This document shows positions 1 through 10,700 of a DNA stretch of 33,813 bases, one piece after another. Position numbers and translations under genes: made by a program. Position 1 is the stretch's first letter. Every line of letters starts with the position of its first letter. This DNA is from an uncultured Prevotella sp. GTDB taxonomy: Bacteria; Bacteroidota; Bacteroidia; Bacteroidales; Bacteroidaceae. The DNA lies in NCBI GenBank assembly GCA_946614175.1, contig CAMOGP010000003.1, forward strand, positions 1-33,813. Reading direction: 5' to 3'. A model generated the notes under the pieces. It was not told the origin of the DNA. It did no database searches and saw only the letters and a list, made by a program, of their open reading frames with translations.

Positions 1-2
1 CT

Positions 3-1721
3 GCCCACTTACTGGCTGAAGCACTCCAGGAATTGTATCCTGGCATTCAGTTCGGCTTTGGTCCTGCTGTGGAGAGTGGTTTCTTCTATGATGTACTTTT
101 GCCTAATGGTGAGAGCATCAAGGAGAGCGATTTTGCTACTATCGAGAATAAGATGCGTGAACTGGCCTCTAAGAAGGAACCTGTAGTTCGCAAGGAGGTG
201 GCCAAGGCAGATGCTCTGAAAGAGTTTGCCGCTAATGGTCAGACCTACAAGTGCGAGCATATTGAGCAGGATCTTGAGGATGGTACTATTACCACCTATA
301 CACAGGGCGCTTTCACCGATCTTTGTCGTGGTCCTCACTTGATGGATACGGGCGAGATAAAGGCTATTAAACTGACCTCTGTTGCCGGGGCTTTCTGGCG
401 TGGCGATGCCAACCGTGAGCAGATGCAGCGTCTCTATGGTATCTCATTCCCCAAAAAGAAGATGCTCGATGAGTATCTTGTGATGCTGGAGGAAGCTAAG
501 AAACGCGACCATCGTAAGATTGGTAAGGAAATGGAACTTTTCATGTTCTCCGACAAGGTTGGTAAGGGTTTGCCTATTTGGTTGCCAAAGGGCACGGATA
601 TGCGTCTGCGCCTTCAGGATCACTTGCGTAAGGTTCAGAAACGTTATGGCTATCAGGAGGTTATAACTCCTCATATTGGTTCTAAAAATCTCTATGTTAC
701 CTCTGGTCACTGGGATCACTATGGTAAGGATTCTTTCCAGCCCATCCAGACTCCTGAGGAGGGTGAAGAGTACCTGTTGAAGCCTATGAACTGTCCTCAT
801 CATTGTGAGATATTCGCTTGGAAACCCCGTTCGTATAAGGATCTGCCTCTGCGTATTGCTGAGTTTGGTACCGTTTACCGTTACGAACAGAGTGGTGAAC
901 TTCATGGCTTGACCCGTGTTCGTTCGTTCACTCAGGATGATGCTCACCTGTTCTGCCGTCCAGATCAGGTAAAGCAGGAATTCCTCAACGTGATGGATAT
1001 TATCAATGTAGTGCTTTCTGCTTTCGGCTTCAATTTCGAGGCTCAGATTTCTCTGCGTGACCCTAATAATCATGAGAAATATGTAGGAAGTGATGAAGAC
1101 TGGGCCTTGGCAGAGAAGGCTATTCAGGAGGCTTGTGAGGAGAAGGGCCTGCACGCTAAGGTGGAATACGGCGAGGCTGCATTCTATGGTCCTAAGCTTG
1201 ACTTTATGATTAAGGATGCTATTGGTCGTCGTTGGCAGTTGGGTACCATCCAGGTGGACTACAACCTACCTAAGCGATTCCAGTTGGAATATACCGACGA
1301 GGATAACCAGAAGAAGACACCTGTGATGATTCACCGTGCTCCCTTCGGTTCTATGGAACGTTTCACCGCTGTGCTCATCGAGCATACCAGTGGTCACTTC
1401 CCCTTGTGGCTTACTCCTGATCAGGTAGTTGTTTTGCCTCTGTCTGAAAAGTACAACGACTATGCCAAATCAGTGCTTGAGCAGTTCAACCAGCAGGGAG
1501 TTCGTGGTTCTATCGACTTGCGTAACGAAAAGTTGGGTCGTAAGATTCGTGATAACGAGTTAAAGCGTATTCCATACATGGTGATTGTCGGAGAGAAGGA
1601 AGCTGCAGAGGGACTTGTCTCTATGCGTCAGCAGGGTGGTGGCGAGCAGGCTACCATGACTATCCAGCAGTTCATCGACAAGATTAATGCTGAGGTTGCT
1701 GAGCAGACAAAGAATTTCTAA
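3..1721 (+). CDS. thrS: threonyl-tRNA synthetase, 5' end truncated by window start
   Basis: Frame is open from base 3 ([30 protein letters not shown]...), so the tracked start at 33 (TTG) is internal. Class II aaRS and anticodon-binding motifs ([31 protein letters not shown]). Confidence 0.97.
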   Translation, partial: AHLLAEALQELYPGIQFGFGPAVESGFFYDVLLPNGESIKESDFATIENKMRELASKKEPVVRKEVAKADALKEFAANGQTYKCEHIEQDLEDGTITTYTQGAFTDLCRGPHLMDTGEIKAIKLTSVAGAFWRGDANREQMQRLYGISFPKKKMLDEYLVMLEEAKKRDHRKIGKEMELFMFSDKVGKGLPIWLPKGTDMRLRLQDHLRKVQKRYGYQEVITPHIGSKNLYVTSGHWDHYGKDSFQPIQTPEEGEEYLLKPMNCPHHCEIFAWKPRSYKDLPLRIAEFGTVYRYEQSGELHGLTRVRSFTQDDAHLFCRPDQVKQEFLNVMDIINVVLSAFGFNFEAQISLRDPNNHEKYVGSDEDWALAEKAIQEACEEKGLHAKVEYGEAAFYGPKLDFMIKDAIGRRWQLGTIQVDYNLPKRFQLEYTDEDNQKKTPVMIHRAPFGSMERFTAVLIEHTSGHFPLWLTPDQVVVLPLSEKYNDYAKSVLEQFNQQGVRGSIDLRNEKLGRKIRDNELKRIPYMVIVGEKEAAEGLVSMRQQGGGEQATMTIQQFIDKINAEVAEQTKNF

Positions 1722-1741
1722 TCTCAGAATTCTAATATAAT

Positions 1742-1780
1742 AAAAAGAGGTCACTTCATGATGAGGTGACCTCTTTTTTT
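1742..1780. terminator. bidirectional intrinsic terminator between convergent thrS and rpiB
   Basis: AAAAAGAGGTCACTTCA-TGA-TGAGGTGACCTCTTTTTTT: about 17-bp stem with one wobble, A-tract on one side and T-tract on the other. Confidence 0.9.
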
Positions 1781-1813
1781 ATACTTCTTTTTTCTCACTG
1801 AATCGCAATCTGC

Positions 1814-2254
1814 TTACTGGATTGCAATTTTGTCCACGCGCTTTTGGTGGCGACCACCTTCGAAACTTGCGGTGAAGAATTCATCCATAATCTTGCGTGC
1901 CATGTTGTTGTCGATAAAACGCCCTGGCATTACCAATACGTTGGCATCGTTATGCTGACGGATAAGGTGTGCAATCTCTGGTATCCAGCAAAGACCTGCG
2001 CGTACCTGCTGGTGCTTATTCAGTGTCATAGAAATACCCTCACCACTGCCACAAATGGCAATACCAGGGTAAACCTCACCACTTTCGATGCCCTTTGCCA
2101 AAGCATGACCGAAGTCAGGATAATCAACACTGGCATCGCTCCATGTGCCATAGTCTTTCACGGGATAGCCCTTCTCCTCCAGATACTGGAGTACAAACTG
2201 TTTCAAAGCGAAGCCTGCATGGTCGCAAGCAACTCCAACTGTTTTTACTTCCAT
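1814..2254 (-). CDS. rpiB: ribose 5-phosphate isomerase B
   Basis: VGVACDHAGFALKQ, CGSGEGISMTLNKHQQVRAGLC and HNDANVLVMPGRF match RpiB/LacAB family motifs. Confidence 0.96.
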   Translation of the reverse strand: MEVKTVGVACDHAGFALKQFVLQYLEEKGYPVKDYGTWSDASVDYPDFGHALAKGIESGEVYPGIAICGSGEGISMTLNKHQQVRAGLCWIPEIAHLIRQHNDANVLVMPGRFIDNNMARKIMDEFFTASFEGGRHQKRVDKIAIQ

Positions 2255-2262
2255 AGTCGTAA

Positions 2263-2296
2263 AATTTTAAAAGGCACGGATTTTGAGTCCGTGCCT
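2263..2296 (-). terminator. intrinsic terminator downstream of tkt
   Basis: 9-bp stem AGGCACGGA/TCCGTGCCT with a 7-nt loop; on the minus strand it is followed by TTTAAAATTTT. Confidence 0.75.
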
Positions 2297-2316
2297 GATT
2301 ATTAGATTATTATAAA

Positions 2317-4329
2317 TTAACCCAGCAGGGCTTTAACCTGCTTGTAAACATTCTCTCCGGTGAAGCCGAGCTTCTCGTCGAGCACCTTGTAGGGAGCAGA
2401 GAAACCGAAGCTCTCCAGACCCCATACTGTACCGTCGGCACCTACCAGACCCTCGAGGTTGACAGGCAGACCTGCAGTGAGACCGAACTTCTTAACGCCA
2501 GCAGGCAAAATGCTCTGCTGATACTCCTTGCTCTGGCTGCGGAACAGACCCTCAGAAGGCACACTTACGATGCGAACCTTAACGCCATCCTCGCGAAGCA
2601 GTTTAGCACCAGCCTCGAGGGTAGAAACCTCAGAACCTGAAGCCAGCAGGATAACATCAAACTTCTCGTCTGAGCCTGCTACAACATAAGCACCCTTAGT
2701 AGCTTGGTTGTAGTCGTTGCCCTCGGGCAGCATCTCGATGTTCTGACGTGAGAAGATAAGTGCTGTAGGTGTATCTACATTTTCCATAGCCATGCGCCAG
2801 CAGACGGTTGTCTCCTCTGCATCAGCAGGACGAACAACCAATACGGAGTTCTTCCCGTGGTGGTTCTTCAACTTCTCCATCAATCGGATCTGTGCCTCCT
2901 GCTCAACAGGCTCGTGGGTAGGTCCATCCTCACCAACGCGGAATGCATCGTGAGTCCAGATGAACTTAACAGGCAGCTCCATCAGGGCAGCCATACGTAC
3001 GGCTGGCTTCATGTAGTCAGAGAATACGAAGAAGGTACCACAAGCGGGGATAACACCACCGTGTAGAGCCATACCGATACAGCAACATGCCATGGTGAGC
3101 TCAGCAACACCAGCCTCGAAGAAGGCACCGCTGAAGTCGCCGCGAACCATATCCTTAGTCTTCTTGAGGAAGCCGTTCGTGTTATCTGAGTTAGAAAGGT
3201 CGGCTGATGCACAAATCATGTTGGGCACTTGCTCAGCCAACTGGCCAAGAACGGTAGCCGATGCGTTACGTGTAGCGCAACCAGGCTTCTGCTCAACCTT
3301 GCTCCAGTCGATCTTTGGAGCCTTACCGCTGAACCACTCTTCCAGCTGCTTAGCCTTCTCGGGGTTAGCCTTAGCCCACTCAGCCTTCTCAGCGTAGCGC
3401 TCAGCAACAATCTTTTTCAGCTCCTCAGCACGCTTAGCATACATTTCCTTCACCTCTGGGAAAATTTGGAATGGATTCTCAGGATCAGCACCCAGGTTCT
3501 TCATAGTGTTAATGTAAGCGTCGCCACCAAGAGGTGCGCCGTGAGTAGCGCAGTTGCTCTCGTATGATGTGTTGTCGGCCTTGCGGGCACCTTTACCCAT
3601 CACACAGTGACCGATAATCAGACTTGGGCGCTCCTTTTCGGCCTGAGCCTTCTTGATGGCCTCACGAATCTGATCAACATCGTTACCATCGATCTTCTGT
3701 ACATACCAGCCCCATGCCTCGTACTTCTTAGCTGTGTCCTCGCAGGTCACAACCTCTGTCTTTGTAGAGAGCTGGATATCGTTAGCGTCGTAGAACATGA
3801 TGAGGTTGTCCAGACCCAGGTTACCGGCGATACGACCAGCACCCTGTGAAATCTCCTCCTGCACACCACCGTCAGAGATGTATGCATAGATGGTCTGATT
3901 CATAACGTTGCCCAGACGAGCCTTCAGAAATTTAGCGGCGATAGCAGCACCTACTGCGAAACAGTGTCCCTGACCAAGAGGACCAGAGGTGTTCTCGATG
4001 CCACGTTCAATCTCGCGCTCGGGGTGACCGGGAGTTACTGAGCCCCACTGACGCAGGTTCTTCAGATCCTCCAGTGTGAACTTACCAATCAGAGCTAGTT
4101 GGCTGTAGAGCATAGGAGCCATGTGACCGGGGTCAAGGAAGAAACGGTCGCGACCCTCCCATGCGGGATTCTCGGGATCGTAAATCAGGAATTCACTATA
4201 CAGTGTGTTGATGAAGTCAGCACCACCCATAGCACCGCCGGGGTGTCCAGACTTGGCTTTTTCAACCATAGAAGCAGCGAGGATACGGATATTATCCGCT
4301 GCCATGTTCATAACTTTGTTGTCGTTCAT
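2317..4329 (-). CDS. tkt: transketolase
   Basis: Full-length 670 aa; KSGHPGGAMGGAD, GPLGQGHCFAVGAA, FIWTHDAFRVGEDGPTHEPVEQ motifs. Confidence 0.97.
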   Translation of the reverse strand: MNDNKVMNMAADNIRILAASMVEKAKSGHPGGAMGGADFINTLYSEFLIYDPENPAWEGRDRFFLDPGHMAPMLYSQLALIGKFTLEDLKNLRQWGSVTPGHPEREIERGIENTSGPLGQGHCFAVGAAIAAKFLKARLGNVMNQTIYAYISDGGVQEEISQGAGRIAGNLGLDNLIMFYDANDIQLSTKTEVVTCEDTAKKYEAWGWYVQKIDGNDVDQIREAIKKAQAEKERPSLIIGHCVMGKGARKADNTSYESNCATHGAPLGGDAYINTMKNLGADPENPFQIFPEVKEMYAKRAEELKKIVAERYAEKAEWAKANPEKAKQLEEWFSGKAPKIDWSKVEQKPGCATRNASATVLGQLAEQVPNMICASADLSNSDNTNGFLKKTKDMVRGDFSGAFFEAGVAELTMACCCIGMALHGGVIPACGTFFVFSDYMKPAVRMAALMELPVKFIWTHDAFRVGEDGPTHEPVEQEAQIRLMEKLKNHHGKNSVLVVRPADAEETTVCWRMAMENVDTPTALIFSRQNIEMLPEGNDYNQATKGAYVVAGSDEKFDVILLASGSEVSTLEAGAKLLREDGVKVRIVSVPSEGLFRSQSKEYQQSILPAGVKKFGLTAGLPVNLEGLVGADGTVWGLESFGFSAPYKVLDEKLGFTGENVYKQVKALLG

Positions 4330-4364
4330 AATTATTTAACTACTGTTTTTTATATTATAGATAC

Positions 4365-5956
4365 TTATTTCTTATTATCTACTGCTGCCTGCTCAATGGG
4401 GAGGCACTTCTTGTAGTTCTCGATGTATTTTTCGAAACCTGCCACATCTTCTGCAGTGGGTGCGATGCTCACACCTGTATTGCCAGCAAATACCACCGTC
4501 TCCAGATAGTCTGCCAGAGACAACTTGTTGGGATTGTTCACCACATAACCAGCCAGCAGGGCGATACCCCATGCACCACCTTCACCAGCAGTCTCCATCA
4601 CACTGATAGGACTATTCAAGGCTGCTGCCAACATACGCTGACCTACGCCGGCTGTCTTGAAGTAGCCACCGTGACCAGTAATACGATCCACGCGAATCAT
4701 CTCGTCCTTAAATAGGATATCGTTACCGATTTTCAGCACACCGATGGCACCATAGAGGTGGGCACGCATGAAGTTAGCCAGGTTGAACTTGTCATTAGCT
4801 GAGCGCACAAACATGGGGCGACCTTCGCTGAGGCCTGTAACAGGCTCACCGCTGACGTAGTTGTAGGCCATCAGACCACCACAGTCGGCATCACCTTCCA
4901 GTGCCTTGTTAAATAGTTTGCCGAACAGCTCGTTCATATCTACCTTCATGCCCATCAACTGCTGATACTCCTTAAACAGACCTACCCATGCGTTGATGTC
5001 AGAGGTACAGTTGTTACAGTGTACCATAGCCACAAGACTTCCGTCGGGGGTTGTCACCATGTCAATCATCTCGTAGGGCTTTGACAGGGGCTTCTCCAAT
5101 ACAATCATTGAGAAAGATGATGTGCCTGCGCTAACGTTACCCGTGCGCTGCTTCACAGCATTGGTAGCTACCATACCTGTGCCAGCATCACCTTCTGGAG
5201 GACATACCGGGCATCCAGGCTTCAGATGGCCACTTACGTCCAGTTTCTTGGCACCTTCGGGAGTCAGGAAACCCGCATTTTCGCCCGCATTCAGACTCTT
5301 AGGCAGAATGTCGAGCAGTTTCCAAGAGAAACCTTTTGGAGCCACCAGCTCGTCGAATTTCTTTACCATCTCAGCATCGTATGTTTTCGTAGCGGGGTCT
5401 ACAGGAATCATACCTGAAGCATCGCCTACGCCCAGTACAAACTCGCCAGTTACCTGCCAGTGCACGTAACCTGCCAGTGTTGTCAGGAATTTGATGTCTT
5501 TGACGTGCTCCTCATTGTCAAGGATACACTGATACAGGTGTGAGATGCTCCATCTCAGGGGAATGTTGTAATTAAACAATTCTGATAGTTTGGCAGCTGC
5601 CTTGCCTGTATTTGTGTTACGCCATGTGCGGAAAGGCACCAGAATCTGCTGGTCCTTGTCGAATGCCATATAGCCGTGCATCATGGCCGAGAAGCCGATG
5701 GCAGCCAATTGTTCAATCTCACAGTCATACTGTTTCTGCACGTCTTTGCGTAATTCAGCGTAACAGTCCTGCAGCCCGTACCATACAGCCTCGGTAGAGT
5801 AGGTCCACAGTCCGTCAATGAGCTGATTTTCCCACTCGTGTGAGCCCTGAGCAATGGGGTTGTTGTCTTGGTCGATAAGTACGGCCTTGATGCGTGTGGA
5901 ACCGAATTCGATTCCCAAAATGGCTTTACCAGCCTCAATGGTTTGTTTTGCGGTCA
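4365..5956 (-). CDS. FGGY-family carbohydrate kinase (xylulokinase- or ribulokinase-like)
   Basis: [18 protein letters not shown]-terminal ATPase motif, [33 protein letters not shown]. Start placed at [15 protein letters not shown] (5956) rather than the ORF start at 6017, because a promoter-like element lies at 5987-6018. Confidence 0.88.
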
Positions 5957-5986
5957 TTGTTTTTCTAAGTTTTGAAGTTTTGACTG

Positions 5987-6018
5987 CAAAGTTAACACTT
6001 ATTTTGCGAATGACCAAA
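5987..6018 (-). promoter_or_regulatory. Bacteroidetes-type promoter for the FGGY kinase/tkt genes
   Basis: Minus strand reads TTTG-N20-TAACTTTG, matching the -33 TTTG / -7 TAnnTTTG pattern, about 30 bp upstream of the kinase start. Confidence 0.75.
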
Positions 6019-6053
6019 TTATTTCAAATAAATAATGAAAATGAATTGTTACT

Positions 6054-6150
6054 CTATGACTTTTAATGTCAACCCTATGGCTTTTAGTTCGTAACTCTAT
6101 GGTTTACGATGCGTAAACCTATGGTTTATGATGTGCTAACCTATGGTTTT
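6054..6150. repeat. imperfect ~22-bp tandem repeat array, 5 units
   Basis: CTATG(G/A) begins at 6054, 6075, 6097, 6119 and 6141 (spacings 21, 22, 22, 22). Units CTATGGCTTTTAGTTCGTAACT, CTATGGTTTACGATGCGTAAAC, CTATGGTTTATGATGTGCTAAC. Unit 3 contains a perfect dyad GTTTACG-ATG-CGTAAAC. Confidence 0.85.
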
Positions 6151-6158
6151 CTCAAGGA

Positions 6159-6272
6159 GGGACAGATGGGACAGATGGGACACTGGTTTTTTAAGAACTC
6201 TTTGCGTACCGTGCGCATATATGTACGCGAAGAAACTCTAGAAATCCTCTGTCCCCTCTGTCCCCTGTCCCC
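6159..6272. repeat. nested inverted-repeat element with 9-bp tandem arms
   Basis: Left arm GGGACAGAT-GGGACAGAT-GGGACA (6159-6182), right arm TCTGTCCCC-TCTGTCCCC-TGTCCCC (6248-6272), complementary over about 17 bp with one mismatch. Inner arms TCTTTGCGTAC (6199-6209) / GTACGCGAAGA (6223-6233). Confidence 0.8.
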
Positions 6273-6277
6273 AAAAA

Positions 6278-7531
6278 TTAGTCGAAGAAACCAGGTTGCT
6301 TATAAGGGATTCCTAACTCTCGGTCAACTGTTGCAAGGATGCCTTGAACCTGACCGAGTGCAAACATGCGTCCCAGAAGGGTGTAGCCGGCATTGTGTCC
6401 GTGACTGCTTTCGTCCATAATACCACCAGGTTCGTCAGTGAACGTCATACCGTGGTCAACACGCATAGGAAGTGCTGGGTTTTCTTTCTCGAAGATACGG
6501 CACAGTTCAATGAGGTCGGCACGTCCGCCTAGATGGGAAGCCTCGGTGAAGTCTCCGTTGGGGAAGATGTGACATGAGCGGAGGTGGACGAAGTGAGTGC
6601 GAGAGGCAAATTTCTTAGCTAACTCAACTACGTTATTGTAGGCACCGGCACTCAAAGAACCAGCACAGAAGGTTAAACCATTATGCTTGTTGGGCACTGC
6701 GTCGAGGAACCACTGAATATCCTCCTCGGTGCGTACGATACGTGGTAATCCGAGTATCTCGATTGGGGGATCGTCTGGATGTACGCACATGTTCATGTTG
6801 CACTCTTCGCAGACGGGCATGATGGCCTCAAGGAAGTATTTCATGTTTTCGCGTAACTGCTTCTTGTCTATGCCTTTATATAAGTCAAGGAACTCGCGGA
6901 ATTTCTGGATTGGAGCTTCGTCGTTTTCGCTGAAATTTCCAGATACAAAACCCTGTGTTTTGATAACGATAGTCTCTACCAACTTGTGGTCTTTTTCGGG
7001 TGTCATGGTCTTGGCAAGCTCGTCGCATTCGGCTATGACACTGCGACCTTCTCCCCAGCCTTCAGGAAACTGGAATTTCTCCCATTCCTCGCGAGCACCT
7101 GGACGTTTCAGAATGTAAATGTCGAAATAGGCGAACTCGGCATAGTTGAAGTAGAGGTTGGTGGCACCATTAGGATTATCGTGGAACAAGTCGGTGCGAG
7201 CCCAGTCTAATACAGGCATAAAGTTGTAGCAGATGCAGTGGATTCCTTCTGCGGCAAGGTTGCGCAGGCTTTCTTTGTAAACCTCGATTTGCTGGTCACG
7301 GTCAGGGCCGCCATACTTGATGGTTTCGACCACGGGGAGTGATTCTACTACGCTCCAGCGCATGCCGTAGCTTTCGATATATTCGCGCAGTTCGCGGATT
7401 TTTTCGCGAGTCCATACCTGACCAAGTGGTACGTCGTGCAGGGCTGTAACGATGCCCTCTACACCGATCTGTCTCAGTTGTGCAAGAGTTATCTTATCCT
7501 TCTTGCCAAACCATCTCCAAGTTCTTTCCAT
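6278..7531 (-). CDS. uxuA: mannonate dehydratase
   Basis: MERTWRWFGKKDKITLAQLRQIGVEGIVTALHDVP, CVHPDDPP, HLRSCHIFPNGDFTEASHLGG, RVDHGMTF motifs. Start placed at MERTWRW (7531). Confidence 0.96.
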   Translation of the reverse strand: MERTWRWFGKKDKITLAQLRQIGVEGIVTALHDVPLGQVWTREKIRELREYIESYGMRWSVVESLPVVETIKYGGPDRDQQIEVYKESLRNLAAEGIHCICYNFMPVLDWARTDLFHDNPNGATNLYFNYAEFAYFDIYILKRPGAREEWEKFQFPEGWGEGRSVIAECDELAKTMTPEKDHKLVETIVIKTQGFVSGNFSENDEAPIQKFREFLDLYKGIDKKQLRENMKYFLEAIMPVCEECNMNMCVHPDDPPIEILGLPRIVRTEEDIQWFLDAVPNKHNGLTFCAGSLSAGAYNNVVELAKKFASRTHFVHLRSCHIFPNGDFTEASHLGGRADLIELCRIFEKENPALPMRVDHGMTFTDEPGGIMDESSHGHNAGYTLLGRMFALGQVQGILATVDRELGIPYKQPGFFD

Positions 7532-7567
7532 ATTGTTCTTTTTGTTAAAGGTTTTCGAAATTTCCTG

Positions 7568-7602
7568 CAAAGGTACTGGAAATATTCCATATCGCCATCA
7601 AA
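7568..7602 (-). promoter_or_regulatory. probable uxuA promoter
   Basis: Minus strand TACCTTTG at 7568-7575; candidate TTTG 23 bp further upstream, a looser spacing than the other promoters in this window. Confidence 0.5.
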
Positions 7603-7665
7603 AATTGACTCAAAAATATGTAAATTCGTTTACTTTTCACTAAAGCGTGAATATTTGTTTCATTT

Positions 7666-7697
7666 TTTGGTGGTATCAATTTTTCTTTGTACCTTTG
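7666..7697 (+). promoter_or_regulatory. ileS promoter
   Basis: TTTG-N20-TACCTTTG, 32 bp upstream of the ileS ATG. Confidence 0.75.
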
Positions 7698-7729
7698 CAC
7701 GTCAAAAATAAAGTAAGTATTTATAAGAT

Positions 7730-10700
7730 ATGGCAAAGAGATTCGCCGAACATAACGGCTTGAACCTGACACAGGTGAATAACGAGATTTTGGAGAAGTG
7801 GATGAAGGAAGATATCTTTCATCGCAGCATTGATGAGCGCGAGGGTTGTCCTCAGTTTGTATTCTTCGAGGGACCTCCCTCTGCAAACGGTCATCCCGGT
7901 ATTCATCATGTGCTGGGCCGCTCGTTGAAGGATACGTTTAACCGTTACAAGACCATGCAGGGCTTTCAGGTAAAGCGTAAGGCTGGTTGGGATACTCACG
8001 GACTTCCGGTGGAACTGGGAGTCGAGAAGGAACTCGGAATTACAAAGGCTGATATTGACAATAAGGAGAGCAGTAAGTATATCTCTACGGAAGATTATAA
8101 CAAGAAGTGCCGCGAGAACGTGATGAAGTTTACGGCCGAATGGCGTGAACTGACAGAACGTATGGGTTATTTCGTTGATCTGGATAATCCTTATATTACT
8201 TACGATAATAAGTATATTGAGACCCTGTGGTATCTGCTGAAGAAATTTTATGAGAAGGGACTGCTTTATAAGGGTTATACCATTCAGCCCTACAGTCCTG
8301 CTGCTGGTACTGGCTTGTCAAGTCATGAGTTGAATCAGCCTGGTTGCTATCGTGATGTGAAGGATACAACCTGTACAGCCCTCTTCAAGATGAAGAATCC
8401 TAAGGCTGAGATGGCAGAGTGGGGTACACCTTATTTTATGGCTTGGACAACAACGCCTTGGACACTGGCTGCTAACTCAGCTCTCTGCGTAGGCCCAAAG
8501 ATTGATTATGTAGCGCTGCAAACTTACAATCCTTATACGGCAGAGAAGATCACCGTTGTGATGGCAGAGGCTCGTGTAGCTGCTTATTTCGATACTGCTG
8601 CAGAGATTACCGATGGCGGTGAGATGCCCGAATTCAAGAAGGGTGAGAAGTTCCTGCCTTACCGTGTTGTAGGTCGATATAAGGGTACCGATCTCGTAGG
8701 TATGGAATACGAACAACTGTTGGCTATGATTAAGCCTATGGGTGATGCCTTTAAGGTGATTCCTGGTGACTATGTAACAACTGAGGATGGTGCTGGTATC
8801 GTGCATATCGCACCCAACTTTGGTGCCGATGATGCCTTTGTGGCCAAGAAAGCAGGTATCTGTCCTATCGTGCTGATAGACAAAAAGGGTAATGAGCGTC
8901 CTGTTGTTGACCTGCAGGGTAAGTATTTCCTGATTGAGGATCTCGATACAGATTTCGTTAATAAATATGTAGATGTAGAGAAGTGGGGCAGATACGCTGG
9001 TCGCTACGTGAAAAACGCATACGATGAGAACCTCACGGATAAGGATGAGACTCTCGATATTTCCATTTGCATGGATCTAAAGGCTGAAGGTAAAGTCTTT
9101 AAGATTGAGAAACATGTTCACAATTACCCTCACTGCTGGCGCACGGATAAACCGGTACTCTACTATCCTTTGGATTCATGGTTCATCAAGAGTTCTGCTT
9201 GCAAGGAGCGTATGAGTCAGTTGAATACAACCATCGGCTGGCATCCCGAGTCTACTGGTTCTGGTCGCTTTGGTAATTGGTTGGAGAACCTAAATGACTG
9301 GAACCTCTCTCGTTCACGTTTCTGGGGAACACCGCTGCCGATTTGGCGTAGTGAGGATGGTGAGGAAAAGTGCATTGGTAGTCTGGAGGAACTCTATAAT
9401 GAGATCGAGAAGGCTGTTGCTGCAGGTGTGATGGCTTCTAATCCGTTGAAGGAAAAAGGCTTTGTGCCTGGTGATATGTCGAAGGAGAACTACGACAAGA
9501 TTGATATGCACCGTCCATACGTGGATTATATTATACTGGTGAGCGAAAGTGGCAAGCCCATGAAGCGTGAAAGCGATCTGATTGACGTATGGTTTGACTC
9601 TGGTTCTATGCCATACGCCCAGATTCACTATCCATTTGAAAATCGTGAGCTTATCGACAATAACAAGGCTTTCCCTGCAGACTTTATCAATGAGGGTGTG
9701 GACCAGACTCGTGGCTGGTTCTTTACACTTCACGCTATCGCAACGATGATTTTTGATTCTGTTGCTTTCAAGAACGTGATTTCTACGGGTCTTGTCCTTG
9801 ATGCCAAGGGTAATAAGATGTCAAAGCATGTGGGTAACGTCATCAATCCTTTCGAGATGATTGATAAGTATGGCTCCGATGCCGTGCGTTTCTACATGAT
9901 TACTAACTCAGAACCTTGGGATAACCTGAAGTTCGATCCTGAGGGCGTGGCTGAGGTTAGCCGTAAGTTCTTTGGTACCTTATATAATACATATTCGCTT
10001 TTTGCAATGTATGCCAATGTGGATGACTTTGATCCGAAGGCTCCACAGATTCCTGTTGAGAAACGTCCTGAGTTTGATAGATGGATTTTGTCTTGTCTGA
10101 ACTCTTTGGTGAAGGGTGTTGAGGAGGAGATGAATGGCTTTGATCCCACCCGTGCAGGACGACTCATTGATAAGTTTGTTGACGAGGACCTCTCTAACTG
10201 GTATGTGCGTCTGAACAAGAAACGCTTCTGGGGTAAGGAGATGGATGAGGATAAGTTGGCTGCATATCAGACGCTTTACGAGTGCTTGATGACTGTTTCT
10301 AAACTCCTGGCTCCGTTTGCTCCGTTCTTCGCTGATCGCATCTATTGCGACATGGGTGGCGAGATGGACAGCGTTCACTTGGAGAAATTCCCCGTAGCTA
10401 ATATGTCATTGGTGAATGCTGACCTGGAACAGCGTATGGAGATTGCTCAGCGCATTACTACCGTTGTGCTGTCACTGCGCAAGAAGGAAGGCATTGCCGT
10501 GAAGCAGCCTCTGCAGACCTTGATGATTCCACCCGTGGACGAGGCTCAACGCGTCGCAATCGAGAGCGTGAAGCAGATTTTCCTGCAGGAAGTGAACGTG
10601 AAGGACGTGAAATTTGTTGAGGGTCAGGGTATCCTGGTGAAGAAAGTGAAGTGTAACTTCCGTACGATGGGTAAGAAGTTTGGCAAGGACATGAAGGCTG

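Noticed and set aside
444-1154. 236-aa minus-strand ORF antisense to thrS
   Set aside because: Shadow of strong thrS coding; no recognisable domain and no promoter or terminator on that strand.
6054-6150. CRISPR array interpretation of the 22-bp repeats
   Set aside because: Units are contiguous with no unique spacers, the repeats are imperfect, and there are no cas genes in the window.
6109-6420. 103-aa plus-strand ORF across the repeat region and uxuA 3' end
   Set aside because: Translation runs through 22-bp and 9-bp repeats and then antisense to uxuA; no protein family resemblance.
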